A DNA stretch of 64,000 nt from Acanthosepion lycidas (lineage: Eukaryota > Mollusca > Cephalopoda > Sepiida > Sepiidae): assembly GCA_963932145.1 (NCBI GenBank), contig OZ010586.1, positions 55,882,016 to 55,946,015 on the forward strand, read 5' to 3'. A program made the position numbers and the translations under genes. Positions 45,840 through 58,810 of this stretch are shown here, piece by piece. The notes beneath the pieces are model-generated. The model worked only from the letters and a program-made list of their open reading frames with translations, was not told where the DNA came from and ran no database searches. Numbering within the stretch: position 1 is the first letter of the stretch; every line of letters starts with the position of its first letter.

Positions 45840-45945
45840 CCACAAGTATTGGACACTCAGTGAGGGTCGAACTCTCTACTAATCGCCAATCAGGCTAACT
45901 TGTTAACCTGAACACACCCCTAAAATAAACGAGTAGATTGTGCAT
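45840..45945 (-). repeat. tRNA-derived SINE-like sequence
   Basis: The minus strand reads GTGTTCAGGTTAACAAGTTAG, then GCGATTAGTAGAGAGTTCGACCCTCACTG (A-box-like and B-box-like parts: GTTAACAAGTTAG, GAGTTCGACCC). No second copy in the window. Confidence 0.35.
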
Positions 45946-46899
45946 TGGATCAGGTAGTGTTCACCGCCAGCGCTAGTCAGTGTTCAACTTCAGGTAAAAT
46001 AAAAAATGTCGAATGCTGCTTTTCAGTGCAGACAAACCAGCTATCCTGATTTGAGAAGATTGTGTCAGCTTAATTTCTCTTAATTTAGCTTTGTAAATAT
46101 CAATAAACTAATCAGAGAAACGCTAATCTCAACTGTGATAGTCTAAACCCCAATTTAGAATTTGACCAGTTATTCTATTTAACTAAGTTATTTTTTTTTC
46201 ATAATTTTCCTCTGTAAATAAAAACGCGGTTACTACTTATAAAATCTACAACAGTTCATATGGCTGAACAAAATATAATAATAGTGATGTCAAAAAAGAA
46301 GAAAATGAAAACTGTATAATAAAATGATCAAGTGATAGCATTAGTACTTTTTGCATCTATTGTTTTGAAAGAACAGTATTCCAATAGATAGATAGCTAGC
46401 TAGATGTTTGTTGGGTAATTCTGACACAAGGCCATGTTCACGGAGGACCACTACCCTAAAACGAATTCACTATAAATTGCTTAAGAAGAATTATTTCTCC
46501 AACCTCTGCAGACGGTAAATACTTGTTAGATTATCTATATAATGCTATTAATAATAGCTACAATTATAATTGTAACATCATAGCTGTAAAATGACGGATC
46601 ATAGCTGTAAAATGGCGGAATTATGTATGGATTAGGGATGTTGTATAAAATGTTATTCCTTGATTCTCTACTTAAGGTTAGTGAAGAATTTGTATATTCT
46701 ACCGAACTTAGTAAATGTAAAGTAACAGAACACTTGCGTCGTAAATATATCATTTATTATATCATTTATCTGCTTACCTACAGATTAGACGTTAGAATCA
46801 AGGCAATATTCACTTGTTTATTTCATAAAATCTGTTTCCGTTGCATTCAGATAATGAAACCCAAATGCTATGTATGATCGTATATCATTTATAACTGAC
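45946..46899. other. No gene seen
   Basis: Includes duplicated CATAGCTGTAAAATG-CGGA at 46579-46620. Short frames only. Confidence 0.5.
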
Positions 46900-47340
46900 T
46901 AGCAGTAGAGCCCGGCGTTGCCCGGGGATGTAACAGTAAAAGATAGATCAAGTATCGACCATCATAAAGACTGAAAAATAAAATTGACAAAGATTATTGT
47001 TTAAGGTTGACGGACACGCATGTCTTAATTAGTTTTATTTATTTTTTGTTTTTTTTACGAATTGGTCAAACCCAAACTCAAACAAAAACATTGTTTTCAA
47101 TCGTTATAAGTCTACCGATTGAATAGAATTTTATTATAAACAATTGTCTTGTAAATGGAATTTTTAAAGCATTCTGAATGTAAAAATAAAGAAAAAAGTG
47201 TACAAGACAATAAGAAACACTACCTGCCAAAAAAAAGTGAGTTTTGTTGAAATCGGTTGAAAAATGTAAGAAATCCGATCCCATATATAAACGAACACAC
47301 ACACACACACAAACAAACAACCAACCTGGGTTTTATAATA
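46900..47340 (+). repeat. LINE/SINE-tail-like repeat, copy 1
   Basis: Begins ACTAGCAGTAGAGCCCGGCG, TTGCCCGGG, a motif often seen at the start of short retroposon fragments in invertebrates. It ends with TTGAAATCGGTTGAAAAATG, GAAATCCGAT, a CA run (47284-47312) and GGTTTTATAATAAGTA. Confidence 0.6.
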
Positions 47341-47479
47341 AGTATAACTCGATAACTCGATATTAATAAGTATAACTCGATATGAGTTGTCCCCCTTTCA
47401 TTAATGCCTCTTAATCGTGTTTTCAAATTGATTTCGTGCAAAAACAATTGTGTTTTTCCAATTTTGGGCGCTGTCAGAA

Positions 47480-47565
47480 CCACCGCAAGGTAATTTTACG
47501 TAGTCCTGTGAAGTTTTGCTGAAATCGGTTGAAAAATGTAGGAAATCCGAGATCCAATATATAAA

Positions 47566-47602
<37 letters not shown>

Positions 47603-47640
47603 ACACACACACACACAATCTGCGTTTTATAATAAGTAAG
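47480..47640 (+). repeat. LINE/SINE-tail-like repeat, copy 2
   Basis: TGAAATCGGTTGAAAAATGT, GGAAATCCGAGATCC, a CA run (about 47570-47618) and GCGTTTTATAATAAGTA repeat the end of copy 1. Confidence 0.7.
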
Positions 47641-49056
47641 ATTACAAGTGAAAAATACGAACAGTTTTTTAAATCCATAAAAATGGAACATGAAAACAAC
47701 GCAGAAAAAGCTTATTCCGAAAGCAATATATACTTTTTATGGCTTATAAAATATATGAAAATGGGGTGTGGAGAGACTATTAATGTTTGTTTTTGTGGAT
47801 TCAGTGAAAGAGACTGTTGGGGACTGGTGATCAAGCGACATCAAAGCTCATCTAAAATAAGGCTCAATAGTAATTGTGAGGAAAAAGTTTACAATCAAAA
47901 TCATTCAAATAACATGAAATATCACAAGATAAATAGCAGTGTATAAAAACAATGCAAAAAAGAAAGAATAAATAAATAATGTACAATAAAAGTGTTTCAG
48001 TGAAGTTGAAGCCAGTTAAAAGGATATATTAATCTTGACGGTATATGTGAATGTTGTTAATAGTTTTATGTGAGTTGTCGGAGTTCGTCATAGAATCCGT
48101 TTTGTGTTTTCAGAGTCATCAATGTAGAGCATTGTTTTGAGAACAGTGCTTGTTTTCTGACGGAGAAACGACTATTTTGTTACAATAGTCGGGTTGAAAA
48201 CCAAACTTAATTCGGACGTGAAAACTACAATTTGGCTGTCAAGACTTTGTTGAGGAGAAGTTTCGCGGTCGCATCTTTGAGTCTACGCTCTGTCAGAATT
48301 TCAGATGTTTTGGAAAGAATGGCGTCTTCCATTCATTGCGTCGCATCTCATACTGCTATTGATGGTCGTATTGAAGGGATTTCTATAGTCAAAGGTCGGC
48401 TCCGATTTACCCGAAAGATTTTGGCGGTCAACACAAGGATTTCAGATTTCATGTGGTTCGAGTAAAAAAACCACGTTTATCAAAATAATTTATTGTAGTA
48501 GAAAAACACTTCTGTTTTCTTTCCCTTTCCTTCACCTTCAATTGACCCTCCCTCCGCTCCTTGGTCAAGAAGCTTTGCACCGAGTGAAAAAAAAAAAATT
48601 AACAAATAGGGAAATTGTTTTATTTAGTTATTGTCCAGTTGTATCAGCAGAAAAAATAATATTTAAAATTATATTACTCTACTAAACAAGATAAAAGTGA
48701 AACCTTACAATGAAGTCTAGACTCTAAATCATTCTCCAAATAACTGGGGCCATTTTTGCGTTAAATAGAAAACAGAGAGAGACAGAGAGAGAGACAGACA
48801 GACAGACAGAGAGGGAGGGGGAGAACATTTAAAGCATCATTAAAAATTGGTACTTTTGAAACTCCATTAAAAATTATCTACTTCAATACGTTTCAAAAGA
48901 TAGTGTAGGGGTGTGGGGGCAGAAAATATTTGGTTAATTTCTCTCTGGGGATAAAGCTGGCACAAGGCCACCCCCAGATGTACTTTCCAAATAAGGACTC
49001 TTTCCCTAGTATTTATTTTATGAAGATCAAAAACTCTTGACGTTAGACAAGAAAGC
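47641..49056. other. No gene seen; GACA/GAGA repeat
   Basis: GAGA/GACA tract at about 48773-48822. Frames at 47683-47946 and 48232-48465 show no recognisable motif. Confidence 0.5.
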
Positions 49057-49690
49057 AGAAATAATGATTCACAAACATCTTGTTTCAAACGTAACAATTG
49101 AATTTATTAGTGTTTGGTATACATTCATGAATACTGAGTGAAAAGGCTAGACAGAGTCGTGTCCCTTTGATTAGGTAATAGTTGTATCTGAGTTCATATT
49201 AAAAGGAAGTAATTATTAAACTGTAATATTGAATGTTCGGAATTGTATAAACAAGTTAGGTAGAGTTCAGACATAATACTTGCATGAATTAAGTATTGTT
49301 CATTTAACGTCTGACTGGATCAGTCGAGACTGGAGTTTCTTTTAGGATCACATTTTGGCGGCGTGTTGAGATGTACGAGTGACGTAGATAAGTTAGGCTC
49401 GAGTCAGGAAGAGCAGGAACAGAAGAGAAAGAATATCACACGTGTTGGGTTTATATAATGGTTGTATATCACGTGAGAGGATCAGAATTTACTTGGCGCC
49501 TAAATTGACTCTGCACGTGAGAGCGATCTGATTGGTTGAAACTGACCAATCAGCAAGTTGGATGTACTGTGATTGACCAATGGTTTCTCGTTGATATTTT
49601 CTATGAAAGTAGGATGTTACTTACCAGATAGGTGCATTTCCTAAAAAGAGGAAAGGCTGGTTTGTTGTGGAAGATTCCACAATGACATGA
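49057..49690 (-). repeat. Second, partial copy of the 29.5-kb LTR
   Basis: Matches 29623-30227 in order: ATTCA-AAACATCTTGTTTCAAA, AATACTGAGTGAAAAGG, GACCAATCAGCAAG and TTGTGGAAGATTCCACA. The far end (CACATCCGCAACA) is not recognised here. Fossil LTR. Confidence 0.65.
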
Positions 49691-50559
49691 ATATGGAGAA
49701 GAGAGAGCAGTATATGTTTTAAAAGGCTCCGCTTGATGAAAAAAGCCTTTTATCCTACAATATAAATAAAATTTACTTGTACTGTTTATACTGTATCGAG
49801 AAGCCCTAAATATAATTCTTTAGTTCTAATTTAAATGTAACGACTTGCAATTATTAACAGAAAGAAAAAGTGAAAAAAAAAAAAGATTTTTAGTTGCTTG
49901 TTTATACTCGAGATAAATGTTAAAGAGCAAGATAAAGTCAAATTATTTCTTAAAATCTGTATACGAAAGGATATTGAAAAGTACTCAGTCCGAATAAGAT
50001 AGGCTTTTAAAAAAAATCTGATATTTTCTTAATATTTAAGGAAGTAGATCGGACCGAGAACTTTTCAGGACCCCGTATTAAGAATAAATAAGTTTACGTC
50101 CGTTCATTTTTCGTTCAAGGCATTTCTCCCTTTCTCCCCCACCTCACACACTCTCTCTCTCTTATTCATATTTTGTTGCGTTTATTAGAAACTAGCTTAT
50201 CTATCTGGCGGTATTTAACCTAGCTCCTGCGAAGGACTCTTGATTGAACCTTCATCACAGTAGGTAGGGAGGAGTAAATGAGATAGGCAATAATAAACTA
50301 CAGAAGGGAGTGAAATTGATCGCTGCGTTTAAGTATTGCATTAAGCTTACCTTTTAAAAGTTCAACAATAATTCTTCTGTCACCACTTAATTTAAAGACA
50401 TTTTGATCTACGTAGGTCCTTACTTTCCGCACAAACAATTATTTTTATTTCATGGGTGACTTTCACTGGATTTCATAATTAATTTTGATTATTCTCGAAT
50501 TTATTCCCGTTGTAAAAATTGTTATCGTACAACAAATTTGTCGCAAAATATCAGATAAA
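49691..50559. other. No gene seen
   Basis: AT-rich; a CT-rich patch near 50120-50162. Confidence 0.5.
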
Positions 50560-51130
50560 AATTAAAAAATCACCGAAAACAATCGCAGTAATGAAAACTA
50601 GGGAATCCATAATTTCAGGATTGCGGTTCTGGATCCGGCCCGGAATGTTTTTAATTTGCTCATGGAGTCGGCCTCATTCCAAAATGGTATGATATGTTGG
50701 GTTACGGCCTCTGGGAGTAAAGTTGAAAACACGGACAATTTTATTTTGAAACACTATAATTTGAGAACAGTATTTTTTTCATTTGAACATGAACTATTGA
50801 AAGTTGTGTCCCTTTAATTGTTTTTATCGGTAGAAACCAAGATGGCGGAATCCGAAAACAAACACAGTAATGAAAACTTGGAAATTCAAAATTTCAGGGT
50901 TGCGTGTCCGGATCCGACCCGGAAATTTTTTTATTTGTTCGCGGAGTCACCCTGATTTTGAAATGGTATGATATGTTGGGCTACGGCCTCTAGAAGTAAA
51001 ATGGAAAATGTGTGACTCAGTGACACACTGACATTGACATTTATTATATGGAAGGAGGAGATAAGATACTGAGAGTTGTGTCCCTTTAATTGAAAAAGTG
51101 TGATACATTGGCACACTGATTTTTATTATA
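50560..51130 (+). repeat. Tandem duplicated repeat, period about 290 bp
   Basis: GCAGTAATGAAAACT, AATTTCAGG-TTGCG, GGATCCG-CCCGGAA, AAATGGTATGATATGTTGGG, TACGGCCTCT and TTGTGTCCCTTTAATT occur twice in order (from about 50585 and 50867). A third TTGTGTCCCTTTAATT lies at 51076, with GGCACACTGATTTTTATTATAT after it. The ending resembles a LINE tail. Confidence 0.7.
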
Positions 51131-53011
51131 TAGAAGAATGAATCTCGTCTTATGTACAATGCAGAAAATGATTAGCAGTATAACGACTATTGTGAAATGA
51201 GCAACAAATAAAAATCAAGCCTTTTTTAACTGTCACTTTTTCTTCTTTCTGTATATATATGTCTTCTTGTTCTTTCTATATACTATTTTCTACTTCATAT
51301 ATATTTTCTTCATCTCTCTCTATTATATAGTATATATTTTCATATCAAAATACAACAGAACAACGCATGAACATATCCTGTGAGTCATGTTTGGTTTGTT
51401 CAAATTATCGTTCCTGTACTAACTTCACATAATAACAAGAGGCTCGGTAGAATATAAAAATGGTTATTCGGCTTGATAGTCGTCACACAAAGGTGCACGG
51501 CTAGTGTCGCATATTTTTGTTTGCCTTCCGTCCTGAACTTGAGCCCTGACATCAACTCAACGGCCAATGTCAAGGAATTTTTACCTTCTCTCAGTTCTTA
51601 AACTAAGGCGTGTGTACGTGTAGGGGGGTGACTCTCCCGATCCCAAGTTGATATATTTGGGAATGACAATAAAATTAAATCAAGTAAATCTTTTTTATTA
51701 GAAGAAGGTAATGTAAAATAATTAAAAATTGAATATAAAATAATTAAAAATAATACATTAAATTTGTTCATACTTCCTTTTCTCTTGGGGGTGGAGAATT
51801 TAAAAAAATTACATAAAAAAATGTAAATTAAATAAATGATTAATCAAAAAGGTGTAAAAAATTTTATAATAGTCTCGGTTTGTTTATTACACTTGCTTTT
51901 AAAAGAAGTGTTTAAAAGATTTAAAAGAAAGCCAAGCGGTTAAAACATTAACTAATTTGATGTGAAACATTTGTTCGTTAAATTTTCTAAAAATAGAATG
52001 CCGAAACAAGGCGAATGCTATCGATGTCTCTCCACATAATGCCGCTCTCCCCAGAAAACAGCATATCCCTATATGCTGTATTCTGGGAATAGTGGCATTA
52101 TGCAATTTCCCGTCAAGGAAAGTTCTAGAAAAATTGGATCAACTTTGGTGCAATTCTTAATATATAAAAAACGCCTATGCACGTTTTCAAAAAAAAAAAA
52201 AAAAAAAAACAACAAATAAATAAATAAATAAAATAAAATAAATAAGATAAAATAAAATAAAATAAATAAATAAAACACTCGACCACATTTTTTGACCAAT
52301 CGGGAGTACAAAAAATACACGGTCGTTTCGTAAGAAATTTGTGGAGCTAACACGCGTGTGCGTGATCCCATCAGCAGAACATTTAAAAAATAAGAATATT
52401 TTCAAACCGCTTCAGTGTTCTGAATTTAACAAATACTTTACTTGTCCGGCAAGATGAACACAAATGTGTGCCACGAGCTGACCGCTCCATACCTCTGTGT
52501 CTCACCACAGTCTGCCCATTTGACCGCTGAATGAAAAGTATCAAATTACAATTCTCAACTTGGCGATAATATATTTAACGCCACACGGCTGCTGATATTT
52601 CTCTATAACTCGCAGAGACTTTAAAGAAGTTGTAAAAATAAAATAAAACCTTCTTTATTCTGTAGCACTCATGCTAATCGTTTTTAACATTTGTACCACT
52701 ACACAGCACATTTTATAAAGAAAAAATGTATGTTCATTTATATACAAGACATTTACAGACAAATTGTTAGTTTTTTACATGAATGTGCATAACACAAAAG
52801 AATAATGTTCATTTACATAAGCATTCAACCCTCCTGCATGAAGGAGAAGAAAGTTTGACGTACATAACAAAATCTTCATAGTTTGTTGGTGTCTTTCGTG
52901 TTCTTGAAAACCTCCGTAGAATTTTACCGCCTTTAGGACTAGCCTGAAATTAATTAAAGACTGGTATAACATCATTAGTTGGGTGGTATGGAGTAGACGT
53001 TTAATTCACTC
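51131..53011. other. No gene seen; poly-A and AAATA tracts
   Basis: Poly-A at 52189-52209 followed by AAATA/AAATAAAATA repeats to about 52275; the frames through these are low-complexity. The rest is unremarkable. Confidence 0.55.
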
Positions 53012-53450
53012 TTATTTAGGCTGCATGACGTGAAAGCAACGAGACGGCCATTTTTGATTAAGAGTTGCAGACACAGTAACATCGGAGGCATCGCATTCTG
53101 TCAAAAAAGGGACACTCTCATTAAAAGTCCCCAATGATTCTTTACTTATCGGGAAAGATTCAGTGTTGATCAATGGTCGGATTTTATTAGAAAACGAAAA
53201 ACTCCATTTGGAATAATATGAAATACCCAAGGTCCACCTCAGAGAGAGACAGTATCGAAAGTGGTACAGGTGGCCAGGATCTGCCCGAATAGTATTTTGG
53301 TTTACAATTACATCATACCCGAGTATTTTAATAAACGATGAAGATATTATGAACTTTGATTCATTTGGTGTAAAACCACATTTTTGTGCCGCAATTCTGA
53401 TCATCGTGTTTTTTTATCATAACCACTAATGGTAATGTTGTCTACATAAT
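53012..53450 (-). mobile_element. Ty3/gypsy pol fragment
   Basis: The minus-strand frame reads CGFTPNESKFIISSSFIKILGY, NTIRADPGHL, then the RNase H start LTECDASDVTVSATLNQ. A YVDN-type RT motif lies just before (near 53.43 kb). It spans the end of RT and the start of RNase H of a gypsy element different from the 18-kb one. Fossil, broken, a few breaks visible. Confidence 0.75.
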
Positions 53451-54900
53451 GATATGTATCTGTAAGCCATAATACAATGCAAATTTAAAAGTTGAGATCC
53501 ATCGAGCCTAGTTGGGGATCTGTATAAGAAGAAGAGTAAGTATCATGGGATAATGATTAGCAATCTGGTGACATTTTCCCATTCGTTTCCAATATAGTTT
53601 CCTCAACCACCTTGTTCATACTTCCACGGAAGATGTCCTACGGGTAGCTCCTGTAATATTTACCGCCTACCAGATTACATTCACTTACGCGCAAATACCA
53701 CCGGGAAACGTATGAATTTATATTTCCTCCAGATATGGGCTAAATAGTAGGTCTTGTATATGGAAAATCAGTATTATCTAAAGAAAAAGATTTTTAATGC
53801 AATATTCACTCACAAAAAGAAAAGAAAAAGATTTAATAACTCAGAAAAAGTTGATAAGCCGTAGAAACCAAATCAATCAATTAATGATAGGATATCATTA
53901 TCATATTGATAGGATTTTAGGTTTGTTTCATGGAAGATTCATTTTTTTCAGGGGATATAAAGATTTTGTTCTAAACTTTCAACAAATGCACAAACCCAGA
54001 CATTACTCGGTTTTTTTTTTTCCAGTTTCATGTAAAAGTAGTCGGCTTAAGGCATTGGTCATATTATTGCTCTGTTTGTACTGACAGAAGTAAAGATCAT
54101 TTTTGTAACCGTGTAATTGTCTATGTATGAAGTAATTTATTTTTAATACTCATTTATTTTCAAACGATTCACATGCAGCTTCTCTGGAGTTTTCTTCGCA
54201 CCTGTGGGTCGCCTTAAACAGGACCTGGAGAATCTCTCGCCATAACGACCTTTGAGCTTTCAGAAGTTTGGAGGTTTCTTTTTGCTGAGTGAGAGACTGG
54301 CACTCCTGCTGAAGGAAGGACAAACCTCATGTACAACAGGTTTCTCCGAAACAGTTAAATACATAACAGGGACTTCTGAATGATCTTGTGAGGAAATGAA
54401 ACAAAATCAATAATAATAATAATAATAATAATGAAGAAAAAGAAATACATTTTCTCATGATTCTAGCAGTAAAGGTACTGGAAATATGATTATCCCACTT
54501 GTCTTCATCAAATACCGTTAGGCGGTTCTGATTAAGTCTGTAAAAAAAAAAAAAAAAAAAATTTTCCTTTCTGATTTTTCTCCCCGTCGCTTCACGATGT
54601 AGTAAGTACAAACTTTTCTTTGTTTGTTCCAAATCTGTGCAAGGCTGACTATTAATACGAGACTTACACTAACTTTTGGACAAAAATGAAAACGGGCATA
54701 TCCAAGAGACATTGAGAACTTTTACATTCACCACCTTGAGAAATAACATTATATTTTAAAGAAAATTTGTTTATTTTTTTATTGAGAATTTATTTTTGTG
54801 TGGGAATATCTATAATGTGAAATGTTTTCTTTGTTACATTATAATCTCATACTTTAATGAAAGTACATACATCAAAAACCACAAATACAACAGCACTATG
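53451..54900. other. No gene seen; small SINE-like piece
   Basis: CCAGATTACATTCACTTACG at 53671-53690 matches the SINE body near 58.36 kb. (AAT)n lies at about 54410-54432 and poly-A at 54541-54560. Frames are chance. Confidence 0.5.
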
Positions 54901-55126
54901 TAGGATTTTTGCTACAAAACTTACTACGAGCTCGTGTCCATCCAATACTTGGAAAAACAAATTTTCCAAGCTATATTGATGATGAAAAACCAAACGAGGA
55001 GGCGACACGAGTTTTCTTGTCTTTTTTAAAGCTTTCTCTTAAACTTGACAGTTTTATTCCTCGTGGATTTCCATTCATCCATTACAAGGCCCAAGAGCCA
55101 CTTAAGTTACTGTGTTACTAAATGAG
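54901..55126 (+). repeat. Short shared segment and unrecognised frame
   Basis: A 70-codon frame (54909-55121) shows no known motif. Its end (55083-55126) is the sequence shared with 4887-4930. Confidence 0.4.
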
Positions 55127-55542
55127 GATTACTAAGTGTTCGTAAAAGGAGCGGCTGTGCTGTTTATGAGTATATGTAGTTAACGGTTAATCCTACACTT
55201 TAAGAAGTTAAGATTGTAGTGATCGGGAAAGCATCCCCTCCGGAATCTGTTTCACAAAATAACGGTTTTGTGAGATAAGCAGTCCGAACGGAACTTCCTT
55301 CTTACTAATGGAATACGAAGGGAATAGGGATGATTCGTCCCAGTGTGTGTAGCATGGTGGGGGGTCTTAGCTGTGTAGGGCCAGGGACCGGTAGAACCTG
55401 GGAATGTAGCTCGTCTGAACATTTAACCTGGTGAAAGTGATTAGGCTTGAAACATTTCGTCTGTGAGAAAGGGTTTGTAGAGTGGAAAATAATAATCACT
55501 CACATAGATGGACACTGAAAATTCAGCGTGTTCTTACTAGAC
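55127..55542. other. No gene seen
   Basis: Slightly GC-richer; may be upstream sequence of the LINE fragment that follows, but no domain is readable. Confidence 0.4.
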
Positions 55543-55905
55543 AGGTGGGACTTCCAGCAACAGCTGATTAGACTAGTGCAGCAGGAATTAGTGGGGGCGG
55601 TTATTTGGAGTGAGTGGTGGGAGAACCTTAAGGACAGGATTAGGTACTTCACCACTGAATATAGAAAACAACTCGCTCTAGATAAGGCTAAAAAGGCGAT
55701 TCCCTAAAGATAGCCGTAGCTAGACAGGCTCTGCAGCACGTGGGTAATAAGCACTACCAGGGTCAGGTAGTTAGACATAGGTTAAACAAGATGTCTAACG
55801 AGGCTGTGAACATGGGCGCGCAATTAAGCAAGGAAGAGATCCGTCAAGCTTCCGATCGATACATTCGCGTATTGTTCAGAATAAATCTAAAATTACTTGG
55901 GACCT
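55543..55905 (+). mobile_element. Tx1/L1-like LINE fragment
   Basis: First frame 55543-55704 reads RWDFQQQLIRLVQQELVGAV, then WWENLKDRIRYFTTEYRKQL and ALDKAKKAI. After one frameshift, 55731-55905 reads LQHVGNKHYQGQVVRHRLNK and MSNEAVNMGAQLSKEEIRQA. This is the linker between endonuclease and RT in Tx1/L1-like LINEs of fish and other animals (WWE.LK.RIR.FT..Y...L..DRAK, YQG..VRSRL). Both the endonuclease and RT are absent. Confidence 0.75.
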
Positions 55906-58059
55906 TTTAACCTCAGAATTCGTGGGAGAATTGAGCTCCAATTTCGCATTTATTCATATACATAGAAGATAGATAATTAACTTGAGAGGTTACTTTTTTA
56001 GTTTTCTCAGTCTGCTTCTTATTCATTGTTTGCCGTGGGTTTTATTTTATCTTAGTGGGACTCATTCATGTACAACGAATTAATCTTTAACTTAAAAATA
56101 AAATATATAGAAACGTCGGATTCGTTATCAGAAACGTGCATTATTAAAGTTAAAGAAAACATTTTCAATTTTCATAAATTATTAATTTAATATAAAAATA
56201 TTAAAGGTAGTTCGTAATCTGTCTTTTGCTAGCTTTAGGATGAAAAATGACTTTAAAAACTCATGTATCGGAATATGTATTTTCATTAAAAGAAACTCAA
56301 AAATCTATGCATATAAAATTTAAACTTCAACGTTTTAATTGTAGTTTAAAATTAAAATAAAATTTTTTGGTAAAAATAAGAAATTATTAAAAACATGTGA
56401 TAAAATTGCAGAAAAGAGATAAAAATGAAATTTAAGTAAAAAAACCCAACAAAACAGTGAAAATCTGTAGAGCGATTTTAAGCTAGTTCCTGCAGAAGGC
56501 CTTAAATGGGACCCTTTTTCCAATTAAGATCATATATTTGAAAAAAATAGAAAATCAACAATCACCATCATCAACTCTGAGGTCAGTCGTTACATTAATT
56601 TCAATATCTAGGTGGCGATTTCACAAACAAAGCATTTAAAAGTAGGTAACAGAACTGAGAACTCCATTTCGCTGGTAATCTGAATTTTTATTGCAGCAAT
56701 AAACACAAATTTCTTAACGAACATTAACACAGAACAATGTTTTTAAATGTCGTCGAGAGGTTAACATTTAAAAGCACTCATATTACATTTATAAGCTTTT
56801 TCACTTCAGTGAGCGGAAAAGTAGTAGAAAAAAAGGTCCTGGAAAATGGTTATGACTTTGGTTTCTGGATAGGATATTTTCTGTTAAATGTTGTCGGGCA
56901 TAAAGGTCCGATTTTTAGTGAATTTAGGCAATAAATGGCACCGGTAAAAATGACACAAGTGGAAAAAATCTCCATTTGATAGTAGTGGATCTTATAATCA
57001 GTTTTGTATATATACTTGGAAGCAAATCACATTTTCTTTCCATGATGGGTTTATGTACTTGTCTTGACGGTTTTCCGAAAACTGAACCAGAAGTAAATAA
57101 ACAGACATTAACTGTCCCCTGATTAGAAATTTCACTTTAAATAGCTTAAAAAAATTAAACAGCTAGTGGTGTTTCATTTTAAACTGTTTACAGTGTGGGG
57201 GTTGAGTTAATTGATTAAATTAATATGGATCAATAATTGTTGAGTAAATATGCTGCGTGATGAAATTAACAATTTCCTCTCACATTAAAATTTCAGTATT
57301 CAACAAACATAGAATAAGAACAAACATGAGAAACAACAGTTTTTGCACAAGAATGAATAAAATATTTAAATCATATAACCAAGAGGTACAAACAATTGAA
57401 GTAAAGAGGTAGTTTAAAAAAAGGTTCAAATATCCTTTTATGTTTGGATTGAAGTGTTATCAAAATTCTGATGTGATATATTGTAAGTTGTTGAACGTTT
57501 GTACAATAATAAGAAAGTGTGCTTGAGTATTATTGTAATTTAAGGAAAAATAAACAGTTCAATTATGTACTAAAGTAGAGAAGTATCGTTCACGACTTAC
57601 TTTAATGCTTACGAAGTTGTCGTTCTTTGACTGTTTTCACTTGTCGTTTGAAGAGAATATTCTGTAGTTGGAGTAAGTGATTCTTAACAAGCTGTGTTTA
57701 TGTTAATTGCAATAATTAATGTTGAGCTTCAAAGCGTATGACAAAGATTCGTGTATCAAGTTGAATGTGGAAAATTTGAGTTATTTGTTCGTGATAAAAT
57801 ATTGCTGTGTGAGTGAGTCTTCTTTTCAGGCTGAAATTATGTTAAGGAACTTTAACGTAAAGCCTGGAACTGTGTGACGAGTTCAAAGCATTCTGTTCGG
57901 CTCACTGTCGAGGATGAATGACGTTTCATATTTATTGCTAACTTGGGTCATGTAGTTGGCGCAAAAGGCATTGACGGATTATGGGCAGAAATATTTTTTA
58001 GTCAGGTCAAGAACTAGGTCAGTGTTATTCGGGCGTAGCTGATAACACGTAATATAGAT
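55906..58059. other. No gene seen
   Basis: AT-rich; frames at 56335-56523 and 56737-56934 have no recognisable motif. No RNA recognised. Confidence 0.55.
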
Positions 58060-58180
58060 ATTATATATTTTCCAGCCAATCAGAAAAGGCATCTTTGCAT
58101 AATTTCGTTTGGAGCCTGTTTTAACGGGTTTTGTGAAGAGTATAAGATATTGATCCTATAAGAGTTTGTTTTTCACTTGT
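58060..58180 (+). promoter_or_regulatory. CCAAT/octamer promoter-like patch
   Basis: CCAGCCAATCAG is followed by TTTGCATAAT, an octamer-like word, and TATAAG near 58141, in an order common in animal pol II promoters. No downstream frame supports a gene, so this may be an LTR remnant or chance. Confidence 0.25.
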
Positions 58181-58310
58181 GCCGTTATTACATGTCACCG
58201 TTTGTAGCATTTAACGACATAGTTGTAGTTAGTATGTGATGTGTAAAAACCGTAAAATCGAACCGAGTCCCCACCAAAAGACTTAAACTTTGGAATTTTT
58301 AAAAACTAAT

Positions 58311-58560
58311 ATCATATCGGATTGAGGAATCGGTGAGGAGTTCGAATTCCAGCCGAATCCATTACATTCACTTACGTACTAAATACCCTTTCCTCTTCTT
58401 CTCCCCCCAGCTATGGGTAAATAGCAGAACAGGCCGGGTTCTATAGCCTTGGATGGCAACTGGTCTACCACAGAAAGAAATGGCAACCTACTGGGGGGAA
58501 AAATCTGCCCTGTCAGTTATGTATCGAAAGATACGTGATCGCCTAAGCACATAACTGACT
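58311..58560 (+). repeat. tRNA-derived SINE with terminal hairpin
   Basis: B box GAGTTCGAATTCC (58338-58350), CCATTACATTCACTTACGTA, CCTCTTCTTCTCCCCCCAGC, then TATGGGTAAATAGCAG. The A-box end of the head is missing. Near the 3' end GTCAGTTATGT (58512-58522) pairs perfectly with ACATAACTGAC (58549-58559). Confidence 0.7.
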
Positions 58561-58775
58561 GACTAAGTAGTACAGTACACTGTAGTGTACACACATTGTT
58601 TTTTGGTTGTTTTTTTAATTCCAAAATGTAAAAATATACCTCATACTTCAGTTTCAGTAACAGTTAACACATCATTTTTATGTTTACTCCGTAAACACAT
58701 AAGAATAAAAAATAAAAACAAATTCAGTGGCCATAGCTTCTCTAGCTTTACTGGAATTATGCAAAGGCAGGCAGG

Positions 58776-58810
<35 letters not shown>

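Noticed and set aside
47078-47699. Overlapping minus-strand frames with valine-cysteine runs
   Set aside because: They translate the CA microsatellites within the LINE-tail-like repeats.
52069-52405. Phenylalanine-rich membrane-like frames
   Set aside because: Translation of poly-A and AAATA tracts on the opposite strand, not membrane proteins.
54909-55121. 70-codon frame as a gene
   Set aside because: No recognisable motif, and its end is a dispersed repeat also found at 4.9 kb.
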